The notes under the pieces: generated by a model
The model's database searches: none
Told to the model about the DNA's origin: nothing
What the model saw: the letters and a program-made list of their open reading frames with translations, nothing else
Assembly (NCBI GenBank): GCA_002298145.1
Contig: DBMP01000013.1
Coordinates: 535,471-599,470 of the forward strand
Source of the DNA: Spartobacteria bacterium UBA695
GTDB lineage: Bacteria > Verrucomicrobiota > Verrucomicrobiia > Chthoniobacterales > Chthoniobacteraceae
Length of the DNA: 64,000 nt
Reading direction: 5' to 3'
In this document: piece after piece, positions 1 through 9,261 of the stretch
Layout of the letters: each line of letters opens with the position of its first letter
Position numbering within the stretch: the first letter of the stretch is position 1
Made by a program: the position numbers and the translations under genes

Positions 1-269
1 GCTACCCGAACGGCATCGGGCCGGGCGTCTGGGATATCCACTCGCCGAGAGTGCCCTCTACGCTTGAAATCCTCGACGCCATCTACGCCGCCACCGCCGT
101 CCTGCCGCTCGACCGCCTGTGGATCAATCCGGATTGCGGCCTGAAAACGCGCGGCTGGGAAGAGGTTACCGCGTCCCTGCGGAACATGGTGCAAACCGCG
201 CGCCGCCTCCGCGACGACAGCAGCTCCGGGGAAAGCGCCCCGGCGTTGGAAGCCGCGCTTGTTCACTAA
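1..269 (+). CDS. metE: Methionine synthase, cobalamin-independent (C-terminal fragment)
   Basis: The reading frame is open from base 3 at the window edge, so this is the 3' end of a gene whose start lies outside. The translation starts YPNGIGPGVWDIHSPRVPS and continues to LWINPDCGLKTR. These are the conserved C-terminal motifs of MetE, which moves a methyl group from methyltetrahydrofolate to homocysteine without B12; the Cys in NPDCGLKTR is a zinc ligand. About 88 residues are visible, ending in a low-complexity tail. The adenylate kinase gene follows 15 bases downstream. Any cobalamin or SAM control element would lie upstream of the window. Confidence 0.93.
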   Translation, partial: YPNGIGPGVWDIHSPRVPSTLEILDAIYAATAVLPLDRLWINPDCGLKTRGWEEVTASLRNMVQTARRLRDDSSSGESAPALEAALVH

Positions 270-284
270 AACAACGAACTGCTT

Positions 285-902
285 ATGAGATACTCCACCT
301 TTTTGTTCTTCGGATCGCCCGGCTCCGGCAAGGGAACCCATGGGCGGATCCTCGGCTCGATTCCTGGCTTTTGCCACCTGGCCTGCGGGGACGTTTTCCG
401 TTCGCTTGACATGGAGTCGCCGCTTGGGAAAGCCTTTGCGAGCTATTCCTCCAAGGGGCAGCTTGTGCCTGACACGCTTGTCATGGAGCTTTGGAAATCG
501 CAGATGAAAGCGCTTGTGGCCAGCGGGCGCTTCAAGTCGGAGTGTGATCACCTGGTCCTCGACGGCATTCCGCGCAACGTCGCCCAGGCCCGTTTGCTCG
601 AACCGTTCCTGGACGTCAAGCGCGTCTTTCACCTCACCTGCCCGGACGAGGACCAGCTCGTCGCCCGGATGCGCCGCCGTGCCCTCAAAGACAACCGCCT
701 CGACGATGCCGACGAAAGCGTCATCCGTCGCCGCCTGGCCGTTTACAAAGACGAGACGCTCCCGGTGCTGGACTACTATGGACGCTCGCGGATCTCCACC
801 GTCTACACCACCGAGGCCCCCTACGTCGTCTTCCACGCGATCCTCGAAGCGCTCGGATGCGGCTGTGCGAGCGCCTCCTCCTCCCGCCTCTGCCATGCTT
901 GA
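285..902 (+). CDS. Adenylate kinase family nucleoside monophosphate kinase
   Basis: The 205-residue protein has a P-loop (GSPGSGKGT) about 10 residues from the start. A DGIPRN motif near residue 98 matches the adenylate kinase DGFPRT motif. An arginine-rich stretch (RMRRRALKDNRLDD, then RRRLAVYKDETLPVLDYY) forms a short LID and the catalytic Arg-Asp region. The family interconverts AMP, ATP and ADP in the cytoplasm. The LID is the short type without zinc cysteines. The F-to-I and T-to-N changes in DGFPRT and the Cys/Ser-rich tail suggest a paralogue rather than the housekeeping enzyme, but no second adk is visible for comparison. The stop overlaps the following ATG, suggesting co-transcription. 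Confidence 0.82.
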   Translation: MRYSTFLFFGSPGSGKGTHGRILGSIPGFCHLACGDVFRSLDMESPLGKAFASYSSKGQLVPDTLVMELWKSQMKALVASGRFKSECDHLVLDGIPRNVAQARLLEPFLDVKRVFHLTCPDEDQLVARMRRRALKDNRLDDADESVIRRRLAVYKDETLPVLDYYGRSRISTVYTTEAPYVVFHAILEALGCGCASASSSRLCHA

Positions 903-1695
903 ACTAGCCGAACCAGCCATGCCACGAATGGGCGAACCGGAGCAGCGCGAAATCACGCGGCTGTGCATCCTCGCGGGCCAGCTCCTCATGCAGCACGGCG
1001 CGGAGAGCGCGCTTGTTGAAAGCGTCTCCAAGCGGCTTGGCGCGACGCTCGGGCTCGGGGAGGTGGAGATATCGATTTCCGCCAACGCCCTTTCGCTCAC
1101 CACGCGCCACGGCGGCCACTGCATTACCACCGTGCGGCGCACCGTCGATCACGGCATCAATATGCACGTCGTCACCGCCGTCCAGCGCACCGTCATCCAG
1201 GCCGAGAACGGGCACATCGGCCGCGCCGAGACCCGACGGCGTCTGGAAGCCATCCGGCCCTACCATTACCCCAAGCCGCTCGTGGCCGTGATGATCGGCG
1301 TTTCGTGCGCGAGCTTCTCCCGGCTGATGGGGGCGGACTGGGTTTCCGCCGCGCTGGTCTTTGGGGCGAGCGGTGTGGCCATGGCGGCGCGCCAGGTGCT
1401 CGCCTCGTGGCACTTCAACCCGCTGGTCAACTTCTTCGCCACGGCGTTCGTCGCAACGAGCCTTGCGGGGCAGGGCGTCAAGCACGGCTGGAGCGCGCAT
1501 CCCGACATGGTGCTCGCCGCCTGCGTGCTGCTCTTAATCCCCGGCTTCCCGCTCATCAACGCCGTTTCCGACATGGTCAAAGGTTACGTCAATACCGGCG
1601 TCGCCCGGTGGACCTACGCCATGTTGCTCATCTTCGCCAGCAGCATGGGGATCATGCTCGCGCTTACCGTCTGGAGGATCAAAGGATGGACGTGA
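895..1695 (+). CDS. ThrE-type threonine/serine exporter, larger half (DUF1212, YjjP-like)
   Basis: The protein is about 266 residues from the ATG at 895, or 258 from the ATG at 919; neither start has a clear Shine-Dalgarno. The soluble N-terminal part carries the ThrE/DUF1212 signature (CILAGQLLMQHGAESALVE near the start, then a region rich in TTVRRTVDHGIN). About five hydrophobic segments follow, including LLLIPGFPLINAVSDM, the signature loop of this family. ThrE-like proteins export amino acids such as threonine and serine, and in many bacteria the protein is split into YjjP-like and YjjB-like subunits. The second half follows with a 10-base overlap, so the two are probably one transporter. 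The substrate is inferred from the family only. Confidence 0.85.
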   Translation: MLELAEPAMPRMGEPEQREITRLCILAGQLLMQHGAESALVESVSKRLGATLGLGEVEISISANALSLTTRHGGHCITTVRRTVDHGINMHVVTAVQRTVIQAENGHIGRAETRRRLEAIRPYHYPKPLVAVMIGVSCASFSRLMGADWVSAALVFGASGVAMAARQVLASWHFNPLVNFFATAFVATSLAGQGVKHGWSAHPDMVLAACVLLLIPGFPLINAVSDMVKGYVNTGVARWTYAMLLIFASSMGIMLALTVWRIKGWT

Positions 1696-2159
1696 GTCTC
1701 CTCTCCCCGCTGCTTGAGGACATGATCACCGCGGCGTTTCCCGCCGTCGGTTTCGCGCTTCTCTTTAACGTCCCCCGGCATGCGCTCGGCTACTGCGCCA
1801 TGGGGGGCGCGTTGGGCCACGGGCTGCGCTTTGCCTTGATCCACGCCATGGGAATGCCGATCGAATGGGCCACGCTGCTGGCCGCCACGCTGGTCAGTAG
1901 CGTGGGCGTCTACTGGGCACAGAAACTCGCCGCGCACCCGAAGGTCTTCAGCGTCGCTGCGATCATCCCGATGATCCCCGGCAAACACGCCTTTACCGCC
2001 ATGCTGGCGCTCTTTCAAATCAACGAACACGGCATGACCGTCCCACTGCTGGGAACCTTCGTTGATGCATTCCTGAAAATGGCCTTCATCACCAGCGCCC
2101 TGGCCGCCGGGCTAGCTATGCCAGGCCTCCTTTTTTACCGGCGCAAACCGGTCGTTTAG
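1686..2159 (+). CDS. ThrE-type exporter, smaller half (DUF3815, YjjB-like)
   Basis: The ATG at 1686 lies inside the end of the preceding gene, giving a 157-residue, very hydrophobic protein with four or five membrane spans. The motif IIPMIPGKHAFTAM is the counterpart of the conserved PxxPG loop in ThrE-type exporters. Length and position match the small YjjB-like partner of split ThrE transporters. The 10-base overlap implies translational coupling and stoichiometric production. The rightward genes continue into nrdD after 20 bases, so these transporter genes may share its transcript, though no functional link is evident. Confidence 0.85.
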   Translation: MDVSLLSPLLEDMITAAFPAVGFALLFNVPRHALGYCAMGGALGHGLRFALIHAMGMPIEWATLLAATLVSSVGVYWAQKLAAHPKVFSVAAIIPMIPGKHAFTAMLALFQINEHGMTVPLLGTFVDAFLKMAFITSALAAGLAMPGLLFYRRKPVV

Positions 2160-2179
2160 TTCCAAACCCAATCCTGCCT

Positions 2180-4462
2180 ATGTCCACGATCCCCGATACC
2201 CAGACCGTTACCGCGATGAACCCCGACCTTAATGGCCAGCAGCTCACGCTACCCCAGCTCGATCCGCTGAATACAAAGAGCTTCTTCGTGCTCAAGCGCG
2301 ATGGGCGCAGGGAGAGCTTCAACCCCGCCCGCATCCTCCTGGCGCTTGAGAGCGCATGGCGCGCGGAGCTGGGCATTGCCGCCGACGCCTCGCTGCCTCC
2401 AAGCGCGGCAGCAAAGGCGACGCAAATCGCCGAGGAGGTCGCGCAAAAGGTCATCGCATCCAGTGTGCGCGGCCAGACCATGGACGTCGAACGCATTCAG
2501 GACATGGTGGAGGCGCACCTCATGGAAAACGGCGAGCACAACCTCGTGCGGCGCTACATCCTTTATCGTGACGACCGGCGCAAAAACCGCCTCGTGCGCG
2601 ACGCAGGCGAACCGCTTGTCCCCGCCGTCGGCTCCGTCAACGAATACCTGAGCGCGGCGGACTGGCGCGTCAATGCCAACGCCAACCAGGGCTACTCGCT
2701 GGGCGGCCTCATCCTGAACATCTCCGGCAAACTCATCGCCAACTACTGGCTGCATCACGTTTACGGAAAGGAGATCGAACGCGCCCATCGCGAGGGCGAT
2801 TTTCACATTCACGATCTCGACATGCTCTCGGGCTACTGCGCCGGGTGGTCGCTGCGCGAGCTGCTCTGGGAAGGCTTCAACGGCGTCTCCAACAAAGTCG
2901 AGGCCGCGCCGCCCCGGCACCTGCGCACCGCGCTTGGCCAGATGGTCAACTTCCTCGGTACGCTCCAAAATGAATGGGCGGGCGCGCAGGCGTTCAGTTC
3001 CGTGGATACCTACCTTGCGGCGTTTATCCGCAAGGACGGGCTCGACTACGACGAAGTGCGCCAGTGCTTCCAGGAGTTCATCTACAACCTCAACGTCCCC
3101 TCCCGCTGGGGCACGCAGACGCCCTTTACCAACCTGACCTTCGACTGGGTTTGCCCGGAGGACCTGCGCTCCCAGCACCCGGTCATCGGCAAGCAGGAAA
3201 TGCCCTTTACCTACGGCGAATTGCAAACCGAGATGGACCTCATCAACCGTGCGTTCATCGAGGTCATGACGGCAGGCGACATCAAAGGGCGCATCTTCAC
3301 CTTCCCCATCCCCACCTATAATATTACCGAGGACTTCGACTGGGACCACCCGAACACCGAGCCGCTCTTTGCCATGACGGCCAAGTACGGCCTCCCGTAT
3401 TTCCAGAATTTCATCAACTCGGAGCTGAAACCGAACATGGTCCGCTCCATGTGCTGCCGGTTGCAGCTCGACCTGCGCGAACTCTTGAAACGCGGCAACG
3501 GCCTCTTCGGCTCAGCGGAGCAGACCGGCTCAGTGGGGGTCGTCACGCTCAATTGCGCCCGGCTTGGGTACAAATTCCGCGGCGACAAACTGAGGCTTCA
3601 GGCGGAACTCGATCGCCTCCTGGACCTGGCCAAGCAGAGTCTCGAAACCAAGCGCAACGTCATCGGCGAGCGGATGAAGGAGGGCCTCTATCCGTTCACC
3701 CGCCGCTACCTGGGCCGCTTGCAGAACCACTTCAGCACTATTGGCATCAACGGCGTTAACGAGTGCATCCTGAACTTCACGGAAGGCAAAGAGACCATCG
3801 CCACCGAGGAGGGTGCCAGCTTCGGCCTCTGGCTACTGGATCATATCCGCTCGCGCATTGTCGCCTTTCAGCAGGAAACCGGGCACCTCTACAACTTGGA
3901 GGCCACGCCCGCCGAGGGGACTACCTACCGCTTCGCCCGCGAGGATAAAAAGCGCTTTCCTCAGATCATCCAATCCGGCACGCCCGAGGCCCCGTACTAT
4001 ACCAACTCCACGCAGCTCCCCGCCGGGTACACCGACGACCCGTTCGAGGCGCTCGTGCACCAGGAGCCCTTCCAAATGCGCTACACCGGCGGCACCGTCT
4101 TCCACCTTTACATGGGCGAGCGCCTATCGAGCGCCAGCGCTTGCAAGGAGCTTGTTCGCCGCACGCTGACCCGCTTTCGCGTGCCCTACATCACTGTCAC
4201 CCCCACCTTCTCCATCTGCCCCGCGCATGGCTACCTGACGGGCGAGCACGCCTTTTGCCCAAAGTGCGACGCGGTCCGCGCGGAGCAAAAGCGAGCCGAG
4301 GGCAAGGGGGCTGACTTGGCCGAGGAGGAGCGCCAGGCGTGCGAAATCTGGACACGTGTGATGGGGTACTACCGCCCCGTTTCGCAGTTCAACAAAGGCA
4401 AACAGAGCGAGTTCACCGAGCGGACCTTCTTCGTGGAACCGCTGGAGGCGGCGCTCTCGTGA
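2180..4462 (+). CDS. nrdD: Anaerobic (class III) ribonucleoside-triphosphate reductase
   Basis: This 760-residue glycyl-radical enzyme reduces ribonucleoside triphosphates to deoxy forms without oxygen. An ATP-cone starts near residue 35 (VLKRDGRRESFNPARIL). The core contains HIHDLDMLSGYCAGWSL and FTNLTFDW. Near the C terminus a zinc site is formed by CPAHG and CPKC, followed by RVMGYYRPV, where the Gly near residue 729 is the expected radical site. The length is typical. nrdG overlaps by 4 bases (GTGA), and dcd follows, making a deoxynucleotide supply group. No NrdR box is evident in the 20 bases upstream, so the promoter may be further upstream. Confidence 0.95.
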   Translation: MSTIPDTQTVTAMNPDLNGQQLTLPQLDPLNTKSFFVLKRDGRRESFNPARILLALESAWRAELGIAADASLPPSAAAKATQIAEEVAQKVIASSVRGQTMDVERIQDMVEAHLMENGEHNLVRRYILYRDDRRKNRLVRDAGEPLVPAVGSVNEYLSAADWRVNANANQGYSLGGLILNISGKLIANYWLHHVYGKEIERAHREGDFHIHDLDMLSGYCAGWSLRELLWEGFNGVSNKVEAAPPRHLRTALGQMVNFLGTLQNEWAGAQAFSSVDTYLAAFIRKDGLDYDEVRQCFQEFIYNLNVPSRWGTQTPFTNLTFDWVCPEDLRSQHPVIGKQEMPFTYGELQTEMDLINRAFIEVMTAGDIKGRIFTFPIPTYNITEDFDWDHPNTEPLFAMTAKYGLPYFQNFINSELKPNMVRSMCCRLQLDLRELLKRGNGLFGSAEQTGSVGVVTLNCARLGYKFRGDKLRLQAELDRLLDLAKQSLETKRNVIGERMKEGLYPFTRRYLGRLQNHFSTIGINGVNECILNFTEGKETIATEEGASFGLWLLDHIRSRIVAFQQETGHLYNLEATPAEGTTYRFAREDKKRFPQIIQSGTPEAPYYTNSTQLPAGYTDDPFEALVHQEPFQMRYTGGTVFHLYMGERLSSASACKELVRRTLTRFRVPYITVTPTFSICPAHGYLTGEHAFCPKCDAVRAEQKRAEGKGADLAEEERQACEIWTRVMGYYRPVSQFNKGKQSEFTERTFFVEPLEAALS

Positions 4463-5112
4463 ACCCGGGGCCGCCCGCCCGCTCCCGCGATCTCCTCCCC
4501 GTGGCGGGGATCGCGCCGCTGACCACGGTCGATTTCCCTGGCCGCCTGGCCTGCGTGGTCTTTACGCACGGCTGCCCGTGGCGCTGCCCCTATTGCCACA
4601 ACGCCGGGCTGCGCCCCATCAAGAGCGCCGGGAACGTCCCGTGGGCGGAAGTGCTCGCTTTCCTGGAGGCGCGCCGTGGCTTTCTGGACGGCGTGGTCTT
4701 CAGCGGCGGCGAGCCGACCCGTAACGCCGGGCTCCCCGAGGCCATCCGCGTGGCCCGGCGGATGGGTTACGCCATCGGCCTGCACACGGCGGGCATCTAC
4801 CCCAAGCGCCTGGCGGGCGTCCTGCCGCTGGTCGATTGGGTGGGGCTCGATATCAAGGCCCCGCTCGACCGCCGCTACCAAGTAATCACCGGCAGCGCCG
4901 GAAGCGCCATGCGCGTCATGATCAGCTTGAATCTCGTGATGAAAAGCGGCGTCGACTTCCAGCTGCGCACCACGGTTTCGCCGGAGTTCACCAGCGCCGC
5001 TGATCTCGACGACCTGCGCCGCCACTTGCGCATGGCGGGCGCCCCCGAGCCGGTCATCCAGCCCGTGCGCCCCCCTCCTCTCAATATCTCCTCTTCCCAT
5101 CATGCTCCTTAA
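4459..5112 (+). CDS. nrdG: Anaerobic ribonucleotide reductase-activating radical SAM protein
   Basis: The GTG at 4459 overlaps the nrdD stop as GTGA and gives 217 residues. A longer frame extends back into nrdD but is not needed. The radical-SAM cluster motif is CPWRCPYC (CxxxCxxC) near residue 33, preceded by the family phrase TTVDFPGRLACVVF. A glycine-rich SAM motif, FSGGEP, follows. The enzyme installs the glycyl radical on NrdD. The sequence style (TVDFPG start and C-terminal VIQPVRP) matches the NrdG/YjjW-like 'anaerobic RNR activating' subgroup common outside enterobacteria. Its end overlaps dcd by 11 bases. Confidence 0.93.
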   Translation: MNPGPPARSRDLLPVAGIAPLTTVDFPGRLACVVFTHGCPWRCPYCHNAGLRPIKSAGNVPWAEVLAFLEARRGFLDGVVFSGGEPTRNAGLPEAIRVARRMGYAIGLHTAGIYPKRLAGVLPLVDWVGLDIKAPLDRRYQVITGSAGSAMRVMISLNLVMKSGVDFQLRTTVSPEFTSAADLDDLRRHLRMAGAPEPVIQPVRPPPLNISSSHHAP

Positions 5113-5683
5113 CGATACTCAGATTACCCAGCTTGCCCGTGAGGGAATGATCGAGCCGTTCTCCCCCGCGCTGGTCTGCTCCGACTCCCAGGGCCCCATT
5201 TTATCCTACGGCCTTTCCAGCTACGGCTACGACCTCCGCCTTTCGCCAAAGGAGTTCAAAATTTTCCAGCACATCCCCGGCACCGTCGTCGATCCCAAGC
5301 AGTTCAACCCGGAGAATCTTAAAACCGCGCCGTTATTGCACGATGGCCAGGGCGATTATTTCATCCTACCCAGCCGCAGTTACGGCCTGGGTGTCGCGGT
5401 GGAGGAGCTCCATCTTCCCGAAGACGTCAGCGCCATGTGCCTCGGCAAAAGCACCTACGCGCGGTGCGGCATCATCGCCAACGTAACGCCAGCCGAGGCG
5501 GGCTGGCGCGGCCACCTGACGCTGGAGTTTTCCAACAGCAGCGCCGCCGACTGCCGGGTTTACGCCGGGGAAGGGGTGGTGCAGATGCTTTTCTTCCGGG
5601 GCGAGCTTTGCCGGACGAGTTACCGCACCCGGCAGGGAAAATACCAGCTACAGCCCCAGCGCATCACGCTGCCGAGGGTCTAG
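5102..5683 (+). CDS. dcd: dCTP deaminase
   Basis: This 193-residue protein of the dUTPase/dCTP deaminase fold has the normal length. Conserved pieces include the SYGLSSYGYDLRL N-terminal block, LGKSTYARCGI (substrate-binding Lys-Ser-Ser/Thr-Arg region) and TPAEAGWRGHLTLEFSN, where the Glu of LEF is the catalytic residue. It converts dCTP to dUTP for thymidylate synthesis. Whether it is mono-functional or also hydrolyses dUTP cannot be told by eye. It overlaps nrdG by 11 bases, so anaerobic reductase, its activase and dCTP deaminase appear co-expressed. Confidence 0.95.
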   Translation: MLLNDTQITQLAREGMIEPFSPALVCSDSQGPILSYGLSSYGYDLRLSPKEFKIFQHIPGTVVDPKQFNPENLKTAPLLHDGQGDYFILPSRSYGLGVAVEELHLPEDVSAMCLGKSTYARCGIIANVTPAEAGWRGHLTLEFSNSSAADCRVYAGEGVVQMLFFRGELCRTSYRTRQGKYQLQPQRITLPRV

Positions 5684-5861
5684 GCCCGGGTGGACACGCC
5701 CGTGGCGGCGGCAACCCATGATCGACAAAATCAATGGAAGCCGCCCTTTTTTTCAATTCACGGTCCTAGGGGAATCTGTGGCATGCTGTTTCGTATGAAG
5801 AACACAGGACACCGCCTTGACTGCCGCCCTCTTGAGGCTGTCCTTCATCACAGCCTCATCT

Positions 5862-8800
5862 ATGTTTAAGCGCCTTCTTTTCTCCAGATCGTTCTCGCCC
5901 CTGTTCGGGTGCCAGTTCTTTTCCGCCTTTAATGACAATCTGCTCAAGAACGGGCTCGTGGCCCTGGTGGTCTATGTCCTGGCCAGGAATGACGGCGCTT
6001 CTCTGGTGCAACTGGCCGGGGCTGTTTTCATCCTGCCCTCGTTTCTTCTTTCCGGGATCGGCGGTCAACTGGCCGACCGCTATGACAAGGCGCTGGTCGC
6101 GCGGCGGCTGAAGTTTGCGGAAATCTTCGCTGCGTTGTTGTCCGCCGTGGGGTTCTATCTCCATTCGGTGCCCCTGCTGATGGGGGCGCTGGGGCTCTTT
6201 GGGTCGATTGCCGCGCTGTTTGGGCCGATCAAGTACGGGATTCTCCCGGATCACCTCAAAACCGAGGAGCTGCCTCATGGCAATGCCTTGATCGAGGCCG
6301 CCACCTTTCTGGCGATCCTCATGGGGTCAATTTTCGGCACCAAAGCCGTGACGAGCACCTCCAATATGCTGCCGCTTTCGGGCTTGATCGTGGTGCTGTC
6401 CATTGCCTGCTGGCTCTCCGCGCGGGCGATCCCCTCCACCAAGGAGGCCGCTCCGAAGTTGGTCATTCAGCGTAATATTTTCGCCTCCACCGCGAGCCTT
6501 CTTCAAACGCTATGGCCGTCGAAAAAGCTCTGGTGGGGCGCCATTGCGGTTTCCTGGTTTTGGCTGGTGGGGGCTGTGACGCTGCCTTTGCTCTCGACGC
6601 TTGTGAAGAACCACCTTTGCGGCACCGACGATCTCTACGTCTTTGCGTTGACGCTCTTCTCCGTCGGCATCGCCTTGGGCTCGATGGCGGCGGCTTGGAT
6701 GGCCCACGGGCGCATTATTCTGCTGCCGACGCCGGTGGCTGCGATCCTGATGGGGCTCTTCGGCGTTGATCTGGGGCTCGTCGCCCTGCACGCTCCGCAG
6801 GTCCCGGTGACCAGTATCGCGGCTTTTCTGCAAACCTTCTCCGGCGCGCGGTTTGCCGTGGATCTCTTGGGATTTTCTGCGGCGGGCGGGCTCTTCATTG
6901 TGCCGGTATTCGCGGCGGTCCAGTCGTGGGCCGGGGTCGAGTGCCGGGCGCGCGTCATTGCCGCGGTCAATGTCCTCTCGGCGGTCTTCATGGTGGCCGG
7001 GGCGTTGGGTGCGGCGGCGATTCAATCCTTCGGGGTGAGCGAGCCCGCGGTGATGATCCTGCTGGGAATCGCGAACCTCCTCTTTGCCTTTTTGATTTGC
7101 TGGCGGCTGCGCGTCAATGTGCTGGCCGACGCCCTCTCGATCCTTTACCGGGCTGTTTTTCGCATGGAGGTGAGGGGATATGAAAACGTCGCCAAGGCGG
7201 GCTCGAATGCTATCTTTGCGCTCAACCACGTCAGCTTCCTGGATGCGGGGCTTGCCTTGTCGCTGACGGATTGCAACCCCGTTTTCGCCATCGACCACAG
7301 TATCGCCCAGCGCTGGTGGGTAAAGCCGTGGCTGCATCTGGCCAATGCCATGCCTCTGGACCCCACCAAGCCCATGGCCACGCGCGCGCTGATCAACGCG
7401 GTCAAGGCGGGCCATTCGCTCGTCATTTTCCCGGAAGGTCGCCTCACCGTTACCGGCAGCCTCATGAAAGTCTACGACGGGGCCGGGCTCATCGCGGAGA
7501 AATCCGAAGCGTTCATTTTGCCGGTCCGCATCGACGGGTTGCACGCCACGCCGTTTTCCCGGCTCTCCCGGCGACAAGTTCGGCGGCGGTGGTTCCCGAA
7601 AGTCGTGGTGACGATCCTGCCCCCGGTGAAGCTGGATGTCCCCAAAGGGCTGACGGGAAAGAAGCGGCGGATCGCTGCCGGGGCCGCGCTTTATACCGTG
7701 ATGTCGGATCTGATTTACCAGACGACGCCCTCGAATCGGACCTTGCCGGAGGCGGTCATCGCGGCGGCTCGCGAGCAAGGCGCTTCGCAAATCGCCCTGG
7801 AAGACCCCATCACCGGGGAGTTCACTTACAAGAAGCTGCTCATTTCCGCCTCGATTCTGGGCAAGAAGATCATGCCCTATGCTCAGGAGGGAAAGGCCCT
7901 GGGTATCCTGCTCCCCACCTCCAACGTCACGGCGTCGGTGATCCTGGCGACCGCTTCCGCGGGGCGCGTGCCCGCGATGCTCAACTTTTCGGCTGGGGCC
8001 GGGAACCTCACCTCTGCATGCCGGGCGGCGAAACTGGAGGCCGTCTTGACCTCCAGGAAATTCATCTCCGAAGCCCGCCTCGAACCGATTCTCTCGGCGC
8101 TCCGCGAGGTCGCCCAGGTGGTTTACCTGGAGGACATCAAAGAAAAAATCTCCGCGTGGGATAAGGCTGTGGGACTGCTTGGATGGAACCGCCCCTTGGT
8201 TCACCGGAGCCCCGATGACCCGGCAGTGATCCTCTTCACCTCGGGTTCGGAGGGAACCCCGAAAGGCGTTGTCCTGTCGCACCGGAACATCCTGACCAAC
8301 GCGGCGCAAGCAGCGGCCCGCATCGACTTTGGTCGCAACGACATCGCCTTTAACGTCTTGCCGCTCTTCCATTCGTTTGGGCTGACGGCCGGGTTGGTGT
8401 TGCCGCTGGTATGGGGGCTTAGGACGTATCTCTACCCCACGCCGTTGCATTACCGGATCATCCCCGTGCTTGTCTACAACACCAATGCCACGCTGCTGTT
8501 TGGGACGGACACGTTCCTGGCGGGTTACGCGAAAAACGCGAACGCCTATGATTTCCGCTCCTTGCGCTATGTCATGGCCGGGGCCGAACGGGTTAAAGAC
8601 AGCACCCGCTTCCTCTGGATGGAGAAATTCGGCCTGCGCATCCTGGAAGGCTACGGCGTGACGGAGACCTCGCCCGTGCTGGCTTTCAATACGCCGATGT
8701 TCAACAAGTTCGGCACTGTGGGCCGTATGATGCCTGGCATCGAGACCCGGCTGGAGCCGGTGCCCGGCATTGAGGACGGGGCGCGCCTTTTTGTGAAGGG

Positions 8801-9245
8801 GGCCAATGTCATGTTGGGCTATCTGCGGGCCGAAAATCCCGGCGTCATCGAACCGCTGGGGGATGGATGGTATGATACGGGCGATATTGTTTCCATCGAC
8901 GCGGAGGGGTTCGTCACCATTCGCGGGCGGGCGAAGCGGTTTGCAAAGATTGGCGGGGAAATGGTCTCGCTGGCCGCGGTCGAAGCGCTTGCGGCAACGC
9001 TGTGGCCCACCTCCGCCGTCGCCACCGTCGCGTTGCCAGATCCTAAGAAGGGTGAAAGAATCGTCTTGGTGACGAATCACCCGGAGGCTTCGCGTCAGGA
9101 ATTACTCGATCATATGAGGCATTACGGAGCGACGGAGTTGATGATTCCGGCTCAAATCAAGATCGTTGCGAGCATCCCGCTCTTAGGCAGCGGCAAGACG
9201 GATTACCCCGCCGTTGCCAAGCTGGCGGCGGAGCTGTCGGTCTAG
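5862..9245 (+). CDS. aas: Fused MFS transporter / lysophospholipid acyltransferase / acyl-ACP synthetase (Aas-type)
   Basis: The protein is about 1127 residues in three parts. Residues 1 to about 420 form an LplT-like major facilitator with about 12 membrane spans (FSAFNDNLLKNGLVALVVY near the start). Residues about 430-620 are a PlsC acyltransferase with the NHVSFLD (HX4D) motif and FPEGRLT. The rest is an AMP-forming ligase with FTSGSEGTPKGV and YGVTETSPV. In enterobacteria LplT flips lysophospholipids inward and Aas reacylates them with ACP-bound fatty acid; here both are on one chain. The ATG at 5862 fits the transporter start; an upstream TTG at 5817 would add 15 residues. It converges on the LysR gene. 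Confidence 0.92.
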   Translation: MFKRLLFSRSFSPLFGCQFFSAFNDNLLKNGLVALVVYVLARNDGASLVQLAGAVFILPSFLLSGIGGQLADRYDKALVARRLKFAEIFAALLSAVGFYLHSVPLLMGALGLFGSIAALFGPIKYGILPDHLKTEELPHGNALIEAATFLAILMGSIFGTKAVTSTSNMLPLSGLIVVLSIACWLSARAIPSTKEAAPKLVIQRNIFASTASLLQTLWPSKKLWWGAIAVSWFWLVGAVTLPLLSTLVKNHLCGTDDLYVFALTLFSVGIALGSMAAAWMAHGRIILLPTPVAAILMGLFGVDLGLVALHAPQVPVTSIAAFLQTFSGARFAVDLLGFSAAGGLFIVPVFAAVQSWAGVECRARVIAAVNVLSAVFMVAGALGAAAIQSFGVSEPAVMILLGIANLLFAFLICWRLRVNVLADALSILYRAVFRMEVRGYENVAKAGSNAIFALNHVSFLDAGLALSLTDCNPVFAIDHSIAQRWWVKPWLHLANAMPLDPTKPMATRALINAVKAGHSLVIFPEGRLTVTGSLMKVYDGAGLIAEKSEAFILPVRIDGLHATPFSRLSRRQVRRRWFPKVVVTILPPVKLDVPKGLTGKKRRIAAGAALYTVMSDLIYQTTPSNRTLPEAVIAAAREQGASQIALEDPITGEFTYKKLLISASILGKKIMPYAQEGKALGILLPTSNVTASVILATASAGRVPAMLNFSAGAGNLTSACRAAKLEAVLTSRKFISEARLEPILSALREVAQVVYLEDIKEKISAWDKAVGLLGWNRPLVHRSPDDPAVILFTSGSEGTPKGVVLSHRNILTNAAQAAARIDFGRNDIAFNVLPLFHSFGLTAGLVLPLVWGLRTYLYPTPLHYRIIPVLVYNTNATLLFGTDTFLAGYAKNANAYDFRSLRYVMAGAERVKDSTRFLWMEKFGLRILEGYGVTETSPVLAFNTPMFNKFGTVGRMMPGIETRLEPVPGIEDGARLFVKGANVMLGYLRAENPGVIEPLGDGWYDTGDIVSIDAEGFVTIRGRAKRFAKIGGEMVSLAAVEALAATLWPTSAVATVALPDPKKGERIVLVTNHPEASRQELLDHMRHYGATELMIPAQIKIVASIPLLGSGKTDYPAVAKLAAELSV

Positions 9246-9261
9246 ATAGGCCGCCTTGCTT

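Noticed and set aside
6510..9080. Long open frame (856 codons) on the minus strand inside the aas gene
   Set aside because: It is antisense to a clear three-domain protein, its product is rich in Arg, Gln and His with no recognisable domain, and it reflects GC-rich codon bias.
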